Source of the DNA: Novosphingopyxis baekryungensis DSM 16222
GTDB taxonomy: Bacteria > Pseudomonadota > Alphaproteobacteria > Sphingomonadales > Sphingomonadaceae
Direction: 5' to 3'
Assembly (NCBI RefSeq): GCF_000420305.1
Contig: NZ_ATUR01000003.1
Location: 496,001-560,000 of the forward strand
Length of the DNA: 64,000 nucleotides
Shown: positions 26,398-35,508 of the stretch, in pieces
Numbering within the stretch: the first letter of the stretch is position 1
How the letters are laid out: every line of letters starts with the position of its first letter
Notes under the pieces: generated by a model
The model's database searches: none
Told to the model about the DNA's origin: nothing
Seen by the model: the letters and a program-made list of their open reading frames with translations, nothing else
Program-made: the position numbers and the translations under genes

Positions 26398-27546
26398 TCA
26401 GCCGCCGGTCTTCAGCGTCTCACGGGCGATGATGCTGCGCTGGATCTCGCTGGTGCCTTCATAAATGCGGAACAGCCGCACATCGCGGTAGAAACGTTCG
26501 ATTCCGTAATCGGCGATATAGCCGGCCCCGCCATAGACCTGCACCGCGCGGTCGGCCACGCGGCCCACCATCTCCGATGCGATCAGCTTGGTTGCCGCGC
26601 AGTCCAGCGTGATGCTCTCACCCGCATCGCGCTTGCGGGCGGTCTGTTCCACCAGCGCGCGCGCGGCCATGCATTCGGCCTTGCTGTCGGCGATCTGCGC
26701 CTGGATCATCTGAAAGCTGGAGATCGGCTTGCCGAACTGCTGCCGCTCGCTGGCATAGCCCACCATATCTTCGATCAGCCGCTCGGCAGCGCCTACGCAG
26801 ACGCCGCTGATGTGTAGCCGCCCGCGATCGAGCACGCGCATGGCGACCTTGAAGCCCTCGCCCTCCGCGCCGAGGCGGTTTTCCACCGGCACTTCGACAT
26901 CGTCGAAATTGACGTCGCAGACATGCGCGCCCTGCTGGCCCATCTTTTTTTCATGCGCGCCAACGGAAAGCCCGGGCAGATCGCGCGGGACGAGGAAGCT
27001 GGAGACGCCATGCGCTCCTTCCCCGCCGGTGCGCGCCATGACGGTGAACAAATCGGCCTTATCGGCATTTGTGATGTACCGCTTCGATCCATTGAGGCGG
27101 TACACGCCCTTGGCTTCGTCCAGCGTGGCGCGCGTCTTCACGCTACCGGCATCGGACCCGGCATCGGGCTCGGTCAACGCGAAGCTGGTGATCAGCTCTC
27201 CGCTGGCAATGCGTGGCAGCCATTTTTGCTTCTGTTCATCGGTGCCGGCCATCACCAGCCCTTGGCTGCCGATGCCGATATTGGTGCCGAAGCTGGACCG
27301 CATGGCGGGCGAGGTATGCCCCATCGCAATGGCCACGCCGATCTCCTCGGCCATGGTCAGGCCGATGCCGCCATATTCTTCCGGAATCGTCAGCCCGAAC
27401 AGGCCAAGTTCCTTCATCTCGTCGATAACGTCCTGCGGGATCTCGTCCTTATCGCCCACCTGCCCTTCCAGGGGACGCAGGCGTTCGGTGACGAAACGGC
27501 TGACCGTTTCGATGAGCTGATCATAGGTGTCTTTATCGAGGGGCAC
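26398..27546 (-). CDS. acyl-CoA dehydrogenase, catalytic type
   Basis: A 382-residue FAD enzyme that introduces a trans double bond between C2 and C3 of an acyl-CoA. It has the standard three-domain order: N-terminal helical domain (EEYGGIGLTMAEE), middle beta domain (FALTEPDAGSDAGS, NGSKRYITNA) and C-terminal helical domain (QVYGGAGYIADYGIERFYRD). The catalytic base Glu is present in IYEGTSEIQR. It follows the ACAD gene at 27594 by 47 bp and is probably its operon partner. FadE number and chain length cannot be assigned from sequence alone. Confidence 0.95.
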   Translation of the reverse strand: MPLDKDTYDQLIETVSRFVTERLRPLEGQVGDKDEIPQDVIDEMKELGLFGLTIPEEYGGIGLTMAEEIGVAIAMGHTSPAMRSSFGTNIGIGSQGLVMAGTDEQKQKWLPRIASGELITSFALTEPDAGSDAGSVKTRATLDEAKGVYRLNGSKRYITNADKADLFTVMARTGGEGAHGVSSFLVPRDLPGLSVGAHEKKMGQQGAHVCDVNFDDVEVPVENRLGAEGEGFKVAMRVLDRGRLHISGVCVGAAERLIEDMVGYASERQQFGKPISSFQMIQAQIADSKAECMAARALVEQTARKRDAGESITLDCAATKLIASEMVGRVADRAVQVYGGAGYIADYGIERFYRDVRLFRIYEGTSEIQRSIIARETLKTGG

Positions 27547-27593
27547 GTCTGTTTCCTAATGTGATTGCGCGGGCAGCTGCGGCATGGCCTGCC

Positions 27594-28730
27594 CTAGTAA
27601 CCGCTAAGCTCTGCCACGCGGTTGGCATGATAATTGGCATCGCCCATATATTCGGCCAGCGCGCGATCGCGCTTCATGAACAGGCCGATATCATATTCAT
27701 CGGTCATCCCGACGCCGCCATGCATCTGCACGCCTTCGCGCACGGCCAGATCGGACGTGATGCCGGCCTTCGCCTTGGCGATGGAGACCCAAAGCTCCGC
27801 ATCGTCGCTGCCTTCATCCAGAAGCTGTTGCGCCTTGAGCACGGCAGCGCGCGCAATTTCCATCTCGCTATAGAGATGCGCCGCGCGATGCTGCAGCGCC
27901 TGGAATTCGCCGATCAACCGGCCGAACTGCTTGCGTTCCTTGAGATAGGTTACGGTGCGGTCCATCGCGCCGGTGCCCACGCCGATCAGCTCGGACGCCG
28001 AACCGGCACGCGCGGCGGCCAGCACCTTGCGCAGCACCGTCCAGCCCTCGTCCACTTCGCCGACCACCGCATCTGCCGTCACTTCCACGCCGTCGAAATC
28101 GACATGGGCTGCCATGGCGCTGTCGACCAGCCGGGCGCTTTCCATGCGCATATTGGCGGCATCCTTGTCGACCGCGAACAGGGTGATGCCCTGCGTCTCA
28201 CCAGCGGCGCCGCCGGTGCGCGCGGCCACGATCAGTGCGTCCGCGCTGCCGCCCTGCAGCACGAACTGCTTGCGGCCGCTAAGCTTGAAGCCATTGCCGG
28301 CGCGCTCCGCCTGCATCGCAATGCGCTCGGGCCGGTGCTTGCCGCCCTCGTCTATCGCCATGCCGAGCACGGTTTCTCCGGCCACGATGCCGGGCAGATA
28401 TTTCTCGCGCAGGGCCGATCCCGCTTCGTTCAGCGCGGTAACGCCGGCCACCGCGGTGCCCAGAAACGGCGAAGGCGTCAGATTGCGGCCAATCTCTTCC
28501 ATGACCACGCCAGCCTCGACATGGCCCATGCCGAGCCCGCCATCGTCCTCGCCGACGAGGATGCCGGTAAAGCCCATCTCGCCGAACTTTCGCCACAGAT
28601 CGTGACTGAACCCGTCCTTGCAGTTTTTGTCGCGGAATTCGCGCAGATGCGCGACGGGCGCCTCGTCCGCCATGAAGGGCCGTGCGCTGTCCTGCATCAT
28701 GGCCTGATCGTCGTTGAGATAAAGTGGCAT
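27594..28730 (-). CDS. acyl-CoA dehydrogenase-like protein, atypical active site
   Basis: A 378-residue ACAD-fold protein with the usual domain order (LVGEDDGGLGMGHVEAG, SGRKQFVLQGGSAD, QMHGGVGMTDEYDIGLFMKR). The C-terminal YEGTSE-type loop is replaced by LAEYMGDANYHANRV, so the usual base is absent. In actinobacterial steroid degradation such subunits pair with a normal ACAD in alpha2beta2 complexes; adjacency to the catalytic ACAD at 26398 fits that model, as inference. ATG 28730 is chosen because the conserved MPLYLNDDQ starts there with AGAGGA upstream; a longer frame to 28838 is not supported. Confidence 0.93.
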   Translation of the reverse strand: MPLYLNDDQAMMQDSARPFMADEAPVAHLREFRDKNCKDGFSHDLWRKFGEMGFTGILVGEDDGGLGMGHVEAGVVMEEIGRNLTPSPFLGTAVAGVTALNEAGSALREKYLPGIVAGETVLGMAIDEGGKHRPERIAMQAERAGNGFKLSGRKQFVLQGGSADALIVAARTGGAAGETQGITLFAVDKDAANMRMESARLVDSAMAAHVDFDGVEVTADAVVGEVDEGWTVLRKVLAAARAGSASELIGVGTGAMDRTVTYLKERKQFGRLIGEFQALQHRAAHLYSEMEIARAAVLKAQQLLDEGSDDAELWVSIAKAKAGITSDLAVREGVQMHGGVGMTDEYDIGLFMKRDRALAEYMGDANYHANRVAELSGY

Positions 28731-28859
28731 TGGTGATGTCCTCTGAATGTTTCCCTTCCCGTTCATGGGAGGGGCAATGAGACCAGGGGCCGTTGGCGGC
28801 ATCCGGTCGCAGCGGTGTGGGCCTGCAGCCTGGCGCACCAGGACCGCAGCCCACCCCCG

Positions 28860-28883
28860 CCCCCTCCTGCGATCAGGAGGGGG
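28860..28883 (-). terminator. perfect hairpin between acyl-CoA dehydrogenase genes
   Basis: CCCCCTCCTG and CAGGAGGGGG form a perfect 10-bp stem with a 4-nt loop, 9 nt beyond the stop of the ACAD at 28893. There is no T-run, so it may protect the 3' end or reduce, rather than stop, read-through to the next ACAD. Confidence 0.5.
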
Positions 28884-28892
28884 AGATAATGA

Positions 28893-30074
28893 TTACGCCC
28901 CCGGCAGTTCCAGAATGCGCTTGGCGACCACATTGAGCATGATCTCACTCGTGCCGCCTTCGATGCTGTTGGCCTTGGTGCGCAGCCAGCTGCGGGGACG
29001 CCCGCCCTCGTTCGAGCGCTCGCTTTCCCATTCCAGCGCGTCCGATCCGCCCGCCTCCATGATCAGCGCATGACGGCGCTTGTTCAGCTCCGTGCCTGCA
29101 TATTTCAGCATATTGGGTTGGGCGGGATGCCCCTTGCCCGCCTTCATCTCATCGGTGAAACGCTCGCTCATCGCGGTGAAGGCCAGCGCATCGACGTCGA
29201 ACATGGCGAGCTGCGCGCGCAGGATCGGGTCGTCCAGCTTGCCGGCATCGTCCTTGCCGACCGTTTCGGCCAGGACCGCTCCGAGCGATCCCGCGCGGTC
29301 TCCGCCACCGGTGCCGGAGATCATCTCGCGTTCATGACCCAGCAGATATTTCGCCACGTCCCAGCCGCGATTTTCCTTCCCGACGATCTGGTCCTTGGGC
29401 ACCTTCACGTCATCGAAAAAGGTCTCGCAGAACGGGCTGTTGCCGCTGATCAGCTTGATCGGCTTGGTCGTGACGCCGTCCGATTCCATGTCGAACAACA
29501 GGAAGCTGATGCCCTGATATTTGTTTTCCTTGTCGGTACGGACCAGGCAGAAGATCCAGTCCGCCTTGTCGGCATAGCTGGTCCAGACCTTCTGTCCGTT
29601 GACCACCCAATGATCGCCCTCATCCTTGCCATAGGTCTGCAGCGAGACGAGGTCCGAGCCGCTGCCCGGCTCCGAATAGCCCTGGCACCAGCGGACTTCG
29701 CCGCGCGCGATGGGCGGCAGATAATGCTTCTTCTGCTCTTCGGTGCCGAAATGCAGCATGGCGGGCCCGAGCATGGAGATGCCGAAGCTGTTCAGCGGAT
29801 TGCGTGCATTGATGCGCCCCATTTCCTGCCGCAGGATCTTGGTTTCTTCGGGCGAAAGACCGCCGCCGCCATAATCCTTCGGCCAGTCCGGCACGGTCCA
29901 GCCGCGCCCCGCCATGGCATCCAGCCACTGCTTTTGCGCTTCGTTCTTGAAGGTCCAGTTGCGCCCGCCCCAGCAGATATCGTCTTCGCTCTGCACCGGC
30001 TGGCGCATTTCGGGCGGGCAGTTTGCCTCCAGCCAGGCGCGGGTCTCGGCGCGGAATGTGTCCAGATCGCTCAT
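28893..30074 (-). CDS. acyl-CoA dehydrogenase
   Basis: A 393-residue ACAD and probably the first gene of the minus-strand operon. Motifs: PDWPKDYGGGGLSPEET, WCQGYSEPGSGSDL, VNGQKVWTSYAD, and the C-terminal EGGTSEIMLNVVAKRI with a Glu in the catalytic-loop position. The tryptophan-rich N-terminus (DDICWGGRNWTFKNEA) is typical of the larger FadE-like enzymes used for branched or cyclic acyl-CoAs. Start: MSDLDTF at 30074 with AAGGAGACC upstream. It diverges from the transporter gene across a region with a 22-bp palindrome. Confidence 0.95.
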   Translation of the reverse strand: MSDLDTFRAETRAWLEANCPPEMRQPVQSEDDICWGGRNWTFKNEAQKQWLDAMAGRGWTVPDWPKDYGGGGLSPEETKILRQEMGRINARNPLNSFGISMLGPAMLHFGTEEQKKHYLPPIARGEVRWCQGYSEPGSGSDLVSLQTYGKDEGDHWVVNGQKVWTSYADKADWIFCLVRTDKENKYQGISFLLFDMESDGVTTKPIKLISGNSPFCETFFDDVKVPKDQIVGKENRGWDVAKYLLGHEREMISGTGGGDRAGSLGAVLAETVGKDDAGKLDDPILRAQLAMFDVDALAFTAMSERFTDEMKAGKGHPAQPNMLKYAGTELNKRRHALIMEAGGSDALEWESERSNEGGRPRSWLRTKANSIEGGTSEIMLNVVAKRILELPGA

Positions 30075-30207
30075 GTCTTCGGTCTCCTTTGGGCGGCGCC
30101 TTTTGGAACGCGGCCATCTTCCCCGCAATTGCACCAAATTCGGGGCCGCGACGCAAGGGTTCGTTTTGCTTTTTCGAAAAAAGGGTATGGCGAATGCGAT
30201 TGACGCA

Positions 30208-30229
30208 CATGCTGGCGCGCGTCAGCATG
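30208..30229. promoter_or_regulatory. near-perfect 22-bp palindrome, candidate operator
   Basis: CATGCTG (30208-30214) and CAGCATG (30223-30229) flank a symmetric CGCGCG core; 20 of 22 positions are symmetric. It lies between the divergent ACAD operon and the transporter gene, overlapping a -35-like TTGACG (30200-30205). The size and symmetry fit a TetR- or GntR-type repressor site; no regulator gene is adjacent. Confidence 0.55.
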
Positions 30230-30277
30230 GGGCAGAAAAAAGAACATAAAACAAATCTTGAAAAAGGAGGGGCGGCA

Positions 30278-31723
30278 ATCGCCACGACTATCCATATCGC
30301 GCCCAGCGCGCCCGTTCCGCTTGGCACCAAGCTGGCTTACGGGTTCGGCGCGGTCGCCTACGGCATCAAGGATAACGGTTTTTCCGTGTTCCTGCTGCTG
30401 TTCTACAACCAGATCGTGGGACTTCCGGCCGACTCGGTGGGCCTCATCATCGGCTTGGCGCTGATTGCCGATGCCTTTATCGATCCGGTCATCGGCAGCC
30501 TGTCGGATCGCACCCGAACCAGATGGGGCCGTCGTCATCCGTGGCTCTACGGCTCCGCCCTGCCGATCGCACTCAGCTGGCTGATGCTGTGGAATCCGCC
30601 GGAAGCGAGCATGGGCGTGACCCTGGGCTATCTGTTCACGTTCGGGCTGCTGGTACGCGCGTCGCTGTCGTGCAACGAAGTCCCGTCACTGGCGCTGACG
30701 CCGGAACTGACCAGCGACTATACCGAGCGCACGCTGGTGGTGCGCTATCGCTATCTGTTCGGTTGGGCAGGCGGCATTCTGATGCTGGCGCTGGCCTATG
30801 GCGTGATACTGGTGCCCGGTCCCGGCTATCCCAATGGCACGCTGAACCCCGCAGGCTATCCGCGCTACGCCATGATCGGCGCGCTCATCATGTTCGTCTC
30901 CATTCTGGTATCGGCCATCGGCACCCACAAACGCCTTGCCCGCCCGATACCGGGCCGCCCGCAGACCGCCGACAGCATTCGCGATATCGTGGCGACGCTG
31001 CGATACAGGCCGTTCATGACCCTGATGATCGCTGCGCTGTTCGGCTATGCCGCGCAGGGCATCACCTTTGCGCTCACCAATTATCTGCTCGAATTCATCT
31101 GGCAGTTTTCTGCGGCCCAGTTCCTGATCTTCGCGCTGGTGCTGTTCGGCAGTGCGGTGGTGGCTTTTCTCGTTATCGCGCCGATTGCCAAGCGCACCAG
31201 CAAACAGCGGGGCGCGGCGGCCACCGCGGTGGTGGCCGTGTTGTTCGGCAGCGGCGCCTATTGGCTGCGCTTCTTCGGCATAGCGCCGGACAATGGCGAT
31301 CCCCTGTTGCTGCCGCTGGTGCTGTCGATGATCGGCATCGGCAATGCGGCCTTCATTTCCTCGCTGATCCTGACCGCTTCCATGGTGGCGGACGTTACCG
31401 ATCACGCCGCCAAAGCCACTGGACGCCAGACCGAGGGGCTGTTCTATGCCGGCTTCTTCTTCGTACAGAAATCGGTCACCGGTCTCGGCATCTTCCTCAG
31501 CGGTATGATCTTGGGCGCGGTGGGATTTCCGGAGAAAGCCGCGCCGGGCAGCGTGCCGGACGATATATTGTCCCGCCTGATCCTCGTTTACGGCCTGGCC
31601 GTGGCGATCCTCGGCACCCTCTCGGCCCTGTCCTATCTGCGCTATCCGCTATCTGGCCGGGAAGAGCCGGACGCCGAAGGGCTGCAGAAGGTGGCCGCCA
31701 CTGCCGAGCCGCCCGCCACATAA
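30278..31723 (+). CDS. MFS transporter, glycoside-pentoside-hexuronide:cation symporter type
   Basis: About 481 residues with around twelve transmembrane helices. The N-terminus PLGTKLAYGFGAVAYGIKDN and the loop motif DRTRTRWGRRHPW are hallmarks of the GPH (MelB-like) family, which takes up sugars or related solutes with a cation. The substrate here is unknown and need not be a sugar. The start is unusual: a near-perfect AAGGAGG (30264-30270) sits 7 nt before an ATC codon (30278) exactly where homologues begin, while in-frame ATGs at 30194 and 30227 lie at or next to the 22-bp palindrome and lack ribosome sites. If 30227 is used, 17 polar residues are added. Confidence 0.9.
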   Translation: MATTIHIAPSAPVPLGTKLAYGFGAVAYGIKDNGFSVFLLLFYNQIVGLPADSVGLIIGLALIADAFIDPVIGSLSDRTRTRWGRRHPWLYGSALPIALSWLMLWNPPEASMGVTLGYLFTFGLLVRASLSCNEVPSLALTPELTSDYTERTLVVRYRYLFGWAGGILMLALAYGVILVPGPGYPNGTLNPAGYPRYAMIGALIMFVSILVSAIGTHKRLARPIPGRPQTADSIRDIVATLRYRPFMTLMIAALFGYAAQGITFALTNYLLEFIWQFSAAQFLIFALVLFGSAVVAFLVIAPIAKRTSKQRGAAATAVVAVLFGSGAYWLRFFGIAPDNGDPLLLPLVLSMIGIGNAAFISSLILTASMVADVTDHAAKATGRQTEGLFYAGFFFVQKSVTGLGIFLSGMILGAVGFPEKAAPGSVPDDILSRLILVYGLAVAILGTLSALSYLRYPLSGREEPDAEGLQKVAATAEPPAT

Positions 31724-31821
31724 GCCGATCGCCATACTGCATGCTGGAAAAAGCATCGCCGATCTGTCACTAACCCGGCATAACACTTCAACTGCTTCGT
31801 ATTTCGAGAGGATGACCTTTT

Positions 31822-33120
31822 ATGGATTTTGACCTGACCGAACGCCAGAGCCACTGGCGCGACCGTATCCGCACCTTCATCGAGCAGAATGTCCGCCCCG
31901 CCATTGGCGATGTGCAGGCCGAGATGAACCAGGGCGATCGCTGGAAAGTCATCCAGACCATCGAAAACCTGAAGGAAAAGGCCAAGGGCCAGGGTCTGTG
32001 GAACCTGTTCATGCCGCCGAATTCCGGCCAGACGCATGTCGACGACAGCTTCGAATTCGAAGGCCCCGGCCTGACCAATCTGGAATATGCGCTCTGTGCC
32101 GAGGAGATGGGCCGAATCGGCTTTGCGTCCGAGGTGTTCAACTGCTCCGCGCCGGATACCGGAAACATGGAAGTGTTCCACCGCTACGGCACGCGCGAGC
32201 AGAAGGAGCAATATCTGAAGCCGCTGATGAACGGCGAAATCCGCTCCGCGTTCCTGATGACCGAGCCCGATGTGGCCAGCTCCGATGCGACCAATATCGA
32301 GTGCCGGATCGAACGCGATGGCGACGAATATGTGATCAATGGCCGCAAATGGTGGTCCAGCGGTGCGGGCGATCCGCGCTGCAAGATTGCCATCCTGATG
32401 GGCAAGACCGATCCGGACGCCTCGCGTCACTCCCAGCAGTCCCAGATCCTCGTGCCGCTGGATGCCGAGGGCGTGGACATCGAACGTTTCCTGCCGGTGT
32501 TCGGTTATGACGATGCGCCGCATGGCCATATGGAAATCGCGCTGAAGGACGTGCGCGTACCAGCCAGCAACATCATTCTGGGCGAAGGCCGCGGGTTCGA
32601 AATCGCGCAGGGTCGCCTTGGGCCGGGCCGTATCCATCACTGCATGCGCACCATCGGTGCGGCGGAAGAAGCGTTGGAAAAGATGTGCCGCCGCCTGCTG
32701 AGCCGCACCGCCTTCGGCAAGCTGATTGCCGAACACAGCGTGTGGGAAGAGCGTGTGGCCCGTGCGCGGATCGATATCGACATGAGCCGCCTGCTCTGCC
32801 TGAAGGCCGCCGACATGATGGACAAGGCCGGCAACAAGGCGGCGCAGGCCGAGATCGCGATGATCAAGGTGCAGGGACCGAACATGGCACTGCGCATCAT
32901 CGACGATGCGATCCAGGCCCATGGCGGCGGCGGCGTGAGCGAAGACTTCGGTCTCGCCAAGGCCTATGCCGGACAGCGCACGCTGCGGCTCGCCGATGGG
33001 CCGGACGAGGTGCACAACCGCGCCATCGCCCGCATCGAACTGGGCAAATATGGCGGCAAGGAAGCGATCCAGGCCGCCAAGGCCAGCCGCGCCCAGCCAC
33101 CTGCCGGCATGCCCGGCTGA
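31822..33120 (+). CDS. acyl-CoA dehydrogenase, ACAD10/11-like
   Basis: A 432-residue ACAD of the longer bacterial branch related to the dehydrogenase domain of ACAD10/ACAD11. Motifs are [49 protein letters not shown] and the C-terminal [19 protein letters not shown] followed by [18 protein letters not shown], which replaces the YEGTSE loop. In animals this domain is fused to a phosphotransferase; here the matching phosphotransferase is a separate gene at 34350, two genes downstream. Together they may handle 4-hydroxyacyl-CoAs, an inference from ACAD10/11 work. Confidence 0.94.
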   Translation: MDFDLTERQSHWRDRIRTFIEQNVRPAIGDVQAEMNQGDRWKVIQTIENLKEKAKGQGLWNLFMPPNSGQTHVDDSFEFEGPGLTNLEYALCAEEMGRIGFASEVFNCSAPDTGNMEVFHRYGTREQKEQYLKPLMNGEIRSAFLMTEPDVASSDATNIECRIERDGDEYVINGRKWWSSGAGDPRCKIAILMGKTDPDASRHSQQSQILVPLDAEGVDIERFLPVFGYDDAPHGHMEIALKDVRVPASNIILGEGRGFEIAQGRLGPGRIHHCMRTIGAAEEALEKMCRRLLSRTAFGKLIAEHSVWEERVARARIDIDMSRLLCLKAADMMDKAGNKAAQAEIAMIKVQGPNMALRIIDDAIQAHGGGGVSEDFGLAKAYAGQRTLRLADGPDEVHNRAIARIELGKYGGKEAIQAAKASRAQPPAGMPG

Positions 33121-33150
33121 TCAGGCGCCAGGGCTTATTTATATTGGAGT

Positions 33151-33237
33151 GTGATTCCGGCGAAGGCCGGAATCACAAATAGCCCCATAATAATCTGATC
33201 CGAACGACGCTCTATCCGAGACCCCGGCCTTTGCCGG
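33151..33237. repeat. pair of REP-like palindromes in inverted orientation
   Basis: Unit 1 (33151-33176) is a perfect 11-bp hairpin, GTGATTCCGGC with loop GAAG. Unit 2 (33224-33237) has CCGGC with loop CTTT and GCCGG, the reverse-complement form of the same core. The spacing of about 47 nt and the opposite orientation recall BIME-like pairs. It lies between the ACAD and alcohol dehydrogenase genes. Confidence 0.6.
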
Positions 33238-33258
33238 TGTGACGACAAAAGGAATCCC

Positions 33259-34341
33259 ATGAAAGCCGCTTTGCTGACCGCTCCCAAGACGCCGCTGGAA
33301 ATCGTCGACGCGCAGACCGACAATCCCATGCCCCATGAAGTGCTGATCCGCACCGTGGCCTGCGGGGTCTGCCGGTCCGATCTCCATTTTGCGGACGGGG
33401 CATTTCCGCATCCCATGCCGGTGATCCTGGGCCATGAAGCCGCGGGTGTGGTGGAAAAGGTCGGCAGCGAAGTGACCACGGTGAAGCCGGGCGATCATGT
33501 CGTCACCTTCTTCACCGTATTCTGCGGCAAATGCGACATGTGCCTGTCCGGCAAATACACGTTGTGCACCAGCTCGGCCATTCGCCGCCCGGATGGTGCG
33601 CCGCCGCGTCTGACGTTGGACGGCGATCCGCTGGCGCAGTTCATCAATCTGTCCGCCTATGCCGAACAGATGCTGGTGCATGAAAATGCCTGCGTGGCGA
33701 TCGACAAGGAAATGCCGCTGGAAAAGGCCGCGCTGCTGGGCTGCGCGGTGCTGACCGGCGCGGGCGCGGTGTTCAACGACAGCAAGGTGCGGCCCGGCGA
33801 GACCGTGGCCATCATCGGCTGCGGCGGCATCGGCCTCAGCGCCATCAACGCGGCGAAAATCGCCGGCGCGGGCCGCATCGTGGCGATCGACCCGATTGCC
33901 TCCAAGCGGGAACTTGCCCTGAAAATCGGCGCGACCGATGCGATGGACCCGATGGAAGACAACGCCACCAAGAGCCTGTTGAAATCCAGCGGCGGCGGGT
34001 TCGATCATGCCATCGAGTGCGTCGGCCAGCCGGCCACCGCGGAGATGGCGTGGAATATCCTGAAGCGCGGCGGCACCGCCACCATCCTGGGCATGATCGC
34101 GCCGGGCAAATCGGTCTCGATTCCGGGCCATACCTTCCTGTCCGCCAAGAAATTGCAGGGTTCGCTGCTGGGCGGCTGCGTGCCCCCGATCGATCTGCCC
34201 CGCCTCGTGCAGTTCTATCTGCGCGGCGATCTGGATCTCGATCTGATGGTGGCCGAGGAAATCCGGCTCGATGGCATCAACGGCGCGCTGGATGGCCTGC
34301 GGCAGGGCGATACCGCCCGCTCCGTCATCCGGTTCGATTGA
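33259..34341 (+). CDS. zinc-dependent alcohol dehydrogenase (class III type MDR)
   Basis: A 360-residue medium-chain dehydrogenase. The catalytic zinc ligands are in VACGVCRSDLH (Cys), LGHEAAGVVE (His) and later Cys in LLGCAVLTG. The structural-zinc lobe has four Cys in FCGKCDMCLSGKYTLC. The Rossmann motif is IIGCGGIGLSAINAA, and Asp in VAIDPIASK favours NAD. It oxidises a primary or secondary alcohol to a carbonyl. Within the acyl-CoA gene group it may oxidise an alcohol precursor, as inference. It precedes the phosphotransferase by 8 bp. Confidence 0.94.
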   Translation: MKAALLTAPKTPLEIVDAQTDNPMPHEVLIRTVACGVCRSDLHFADGAFPHPMPVILGHEAAGVVEKVGSEVTTVKPGDHVVTFFTVFCGKCDMCLSGKYTLCTSSAIRRPDGAPPRLTLDGDPLAQFINLSAYAEQMLVHENACVAIDKEMPLEKAALLGCAVLTGAGAVFNDSKVRPGETVAIIGCGGIGLSAINAAKIAGAGRIVAIDPIASKRELALKIGATDAMDPMEDNATKSLLKSSGGGFDHAIECVGQPATAEMAWNILKRGGTATILGMIAPGKSVSIPGHTFLSAKKLQGSLLGGCVPPIDLPRLVQFYLRGDLDLDLMVAEEIRLDGINGALDGLRQGDTARSVIRFD

Positions 34342-34349
34342 GGAGAAAC

Positions 34350-35423
34350 ATGGTGAGCGAAGACCTGAACGATACCGTGATCGGCACCATGGACGTGCCG
34401 GAGAAGGATCAGCTCGATCGAGCGGCGCTGGACCAGTGGATGCAGGCCCATGTCGAAGGCTATGCCGGCCCCATGGACATATCCAAGTTCAAGGGCGGCC
34501 AGTCCAACCCCACCTACCGCATCGATACGCCGGACCGCAGCTATGTGCTGCGCCGCAAGCCCTTTGGCGAACTGCTGCCGTCGGCCCATGCGGTCGACCG
34601 GGAATATAAGGTGATCGCCGGGCTGCACCCCACCGGATTTCCGGTGGCCAAGCCCTATGGCCTGTGCACGGACGACGGCGTGGTCGGTTCGATGTTCTAC
34701 ATCATGGAAATGGTACAGGGCCGGTCGCTATGGGACGGCACGCTGCCCGGCATGACGAAGGACGAACGGCGCGACATCTATTTCGCGCTGATCGACACAT
34801 TGGCAGAGCTGCACCAGACCGATCATGAAGCCGCCGGTCTTGGCGATTACGGTAAACCGGGCAATTATTTCGAACGTCAGGTGGGCCGCTGGACCAAGCA
34901 GTATAAAGCCGCCCAGACCGACGATCTGCCGGAGATGGACAAGCTGATCGCATGGCTGCCGCAGACATTGCCGAGCCAGGAGCGCACCAGCATCGTCCAT
35001 GGCGATTACCGGATCGACAATGTGATCTTCGCGCAAAGCGAGGCGCGGGTCGCCGCCGTGCTGGATTGGGAACTGTCCACGCTGGGCGATCCGATGGCCG
35101 ATGTCGCCTATCTGCTGATGAACTGGGAAACCGAGAGCGAGGGACGTGCGGGCCTTGCCGGGGTAGACCTGGAAAGCCTTGGCATTCCCACGATGGACGA
35201 AATGATCGCGCGCTACGCACAGAAGACCGGCCGATCGAGCATACCCGATCTCAACTGGTATTTCGCGTTCAACATGTTCCGGCTGGCCGGCATCGTCCAG
35301 GGCATCAAGAAGCGCATGATCGATGGCACCGCGTCCAGTGCGCATGCCAAGGAAACGGTTGCCCGCATGCCCGATCTTGTCCAGTCCGCCTGGATGTTTG
35401 CGCAGCGCGCCGGGGCCGCATGA
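34350..35423 (+). CDS. ACAD10-type phosphotransferase (APH family)
   Basis: A 357-residue kinase-like protein of the aminoglycoside-phosphotransferase fold. It has the nucleotide-binding FKGGQSNPTYRI, the ion-pair Lys region YVLRRKPFGELLPSAH, the catalytic HGDYRIDNVIF (Brenner motif) and LDWELSTLGDPMADV (DFG-equivalent). This subfamily matches the kinase domain of ACAD10/11, which phosphorylates hydroxyacyl-CoAs before elimination; aminoglycoside resistance is not implied. Start at 34350 with AGGAGAAAC upstream. It is likely co-transcribed with the alcohol dehydrogenase (8 bp) and functionally paired with the ACAD at 31822. Confidence 0.93.
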   Translation: MVSEDLNDTVIGTMDVPEKDQLDRAALDQWMQAHVEGYAGPMDISKFKGGQSNPTYRIDTPDRSYVLRRKPFGELLPSAHAVDREYKVIAGLHPTGFPVAKPYGLCTDDGVVGSMFYIMEMVQGRSLWDGTLPGMTKDERRDIYFALIDTLAELHQTDHEAAGLGDYGKPGNYFERQVGRWTKQYKAAQTDDLPEMDKLIAWLPQTLPSQERTSIVHGDYRIDNVIFAQSEARVAAVLDWELSTLGDPMADVAYLLMNWETESEGRAGLAGVDLESLGIPTMDEMIARYAQKTGRSSIPDLNWYFAFNMFRLAGIVQGIKKRMIDGTASSAHAKETVARMPDLVQSAWMFAQRAGAA

Positions 35424-35508
35424 CCGCACATGGTGTGAACATATCGGCGGGCCCATGCGTTCGTCCATTGCAAAGCGAGACCCGGATGACAGGAGCAACA
35501 CCCCTTAT

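Noticed and set aside
34350-35423. Aminoglycoside resistance gene
   Set aside because: The APH fold is shared, but the sequence matches the ACAD10-type kinase-like subfamily and lies among acyl-CoA genes.
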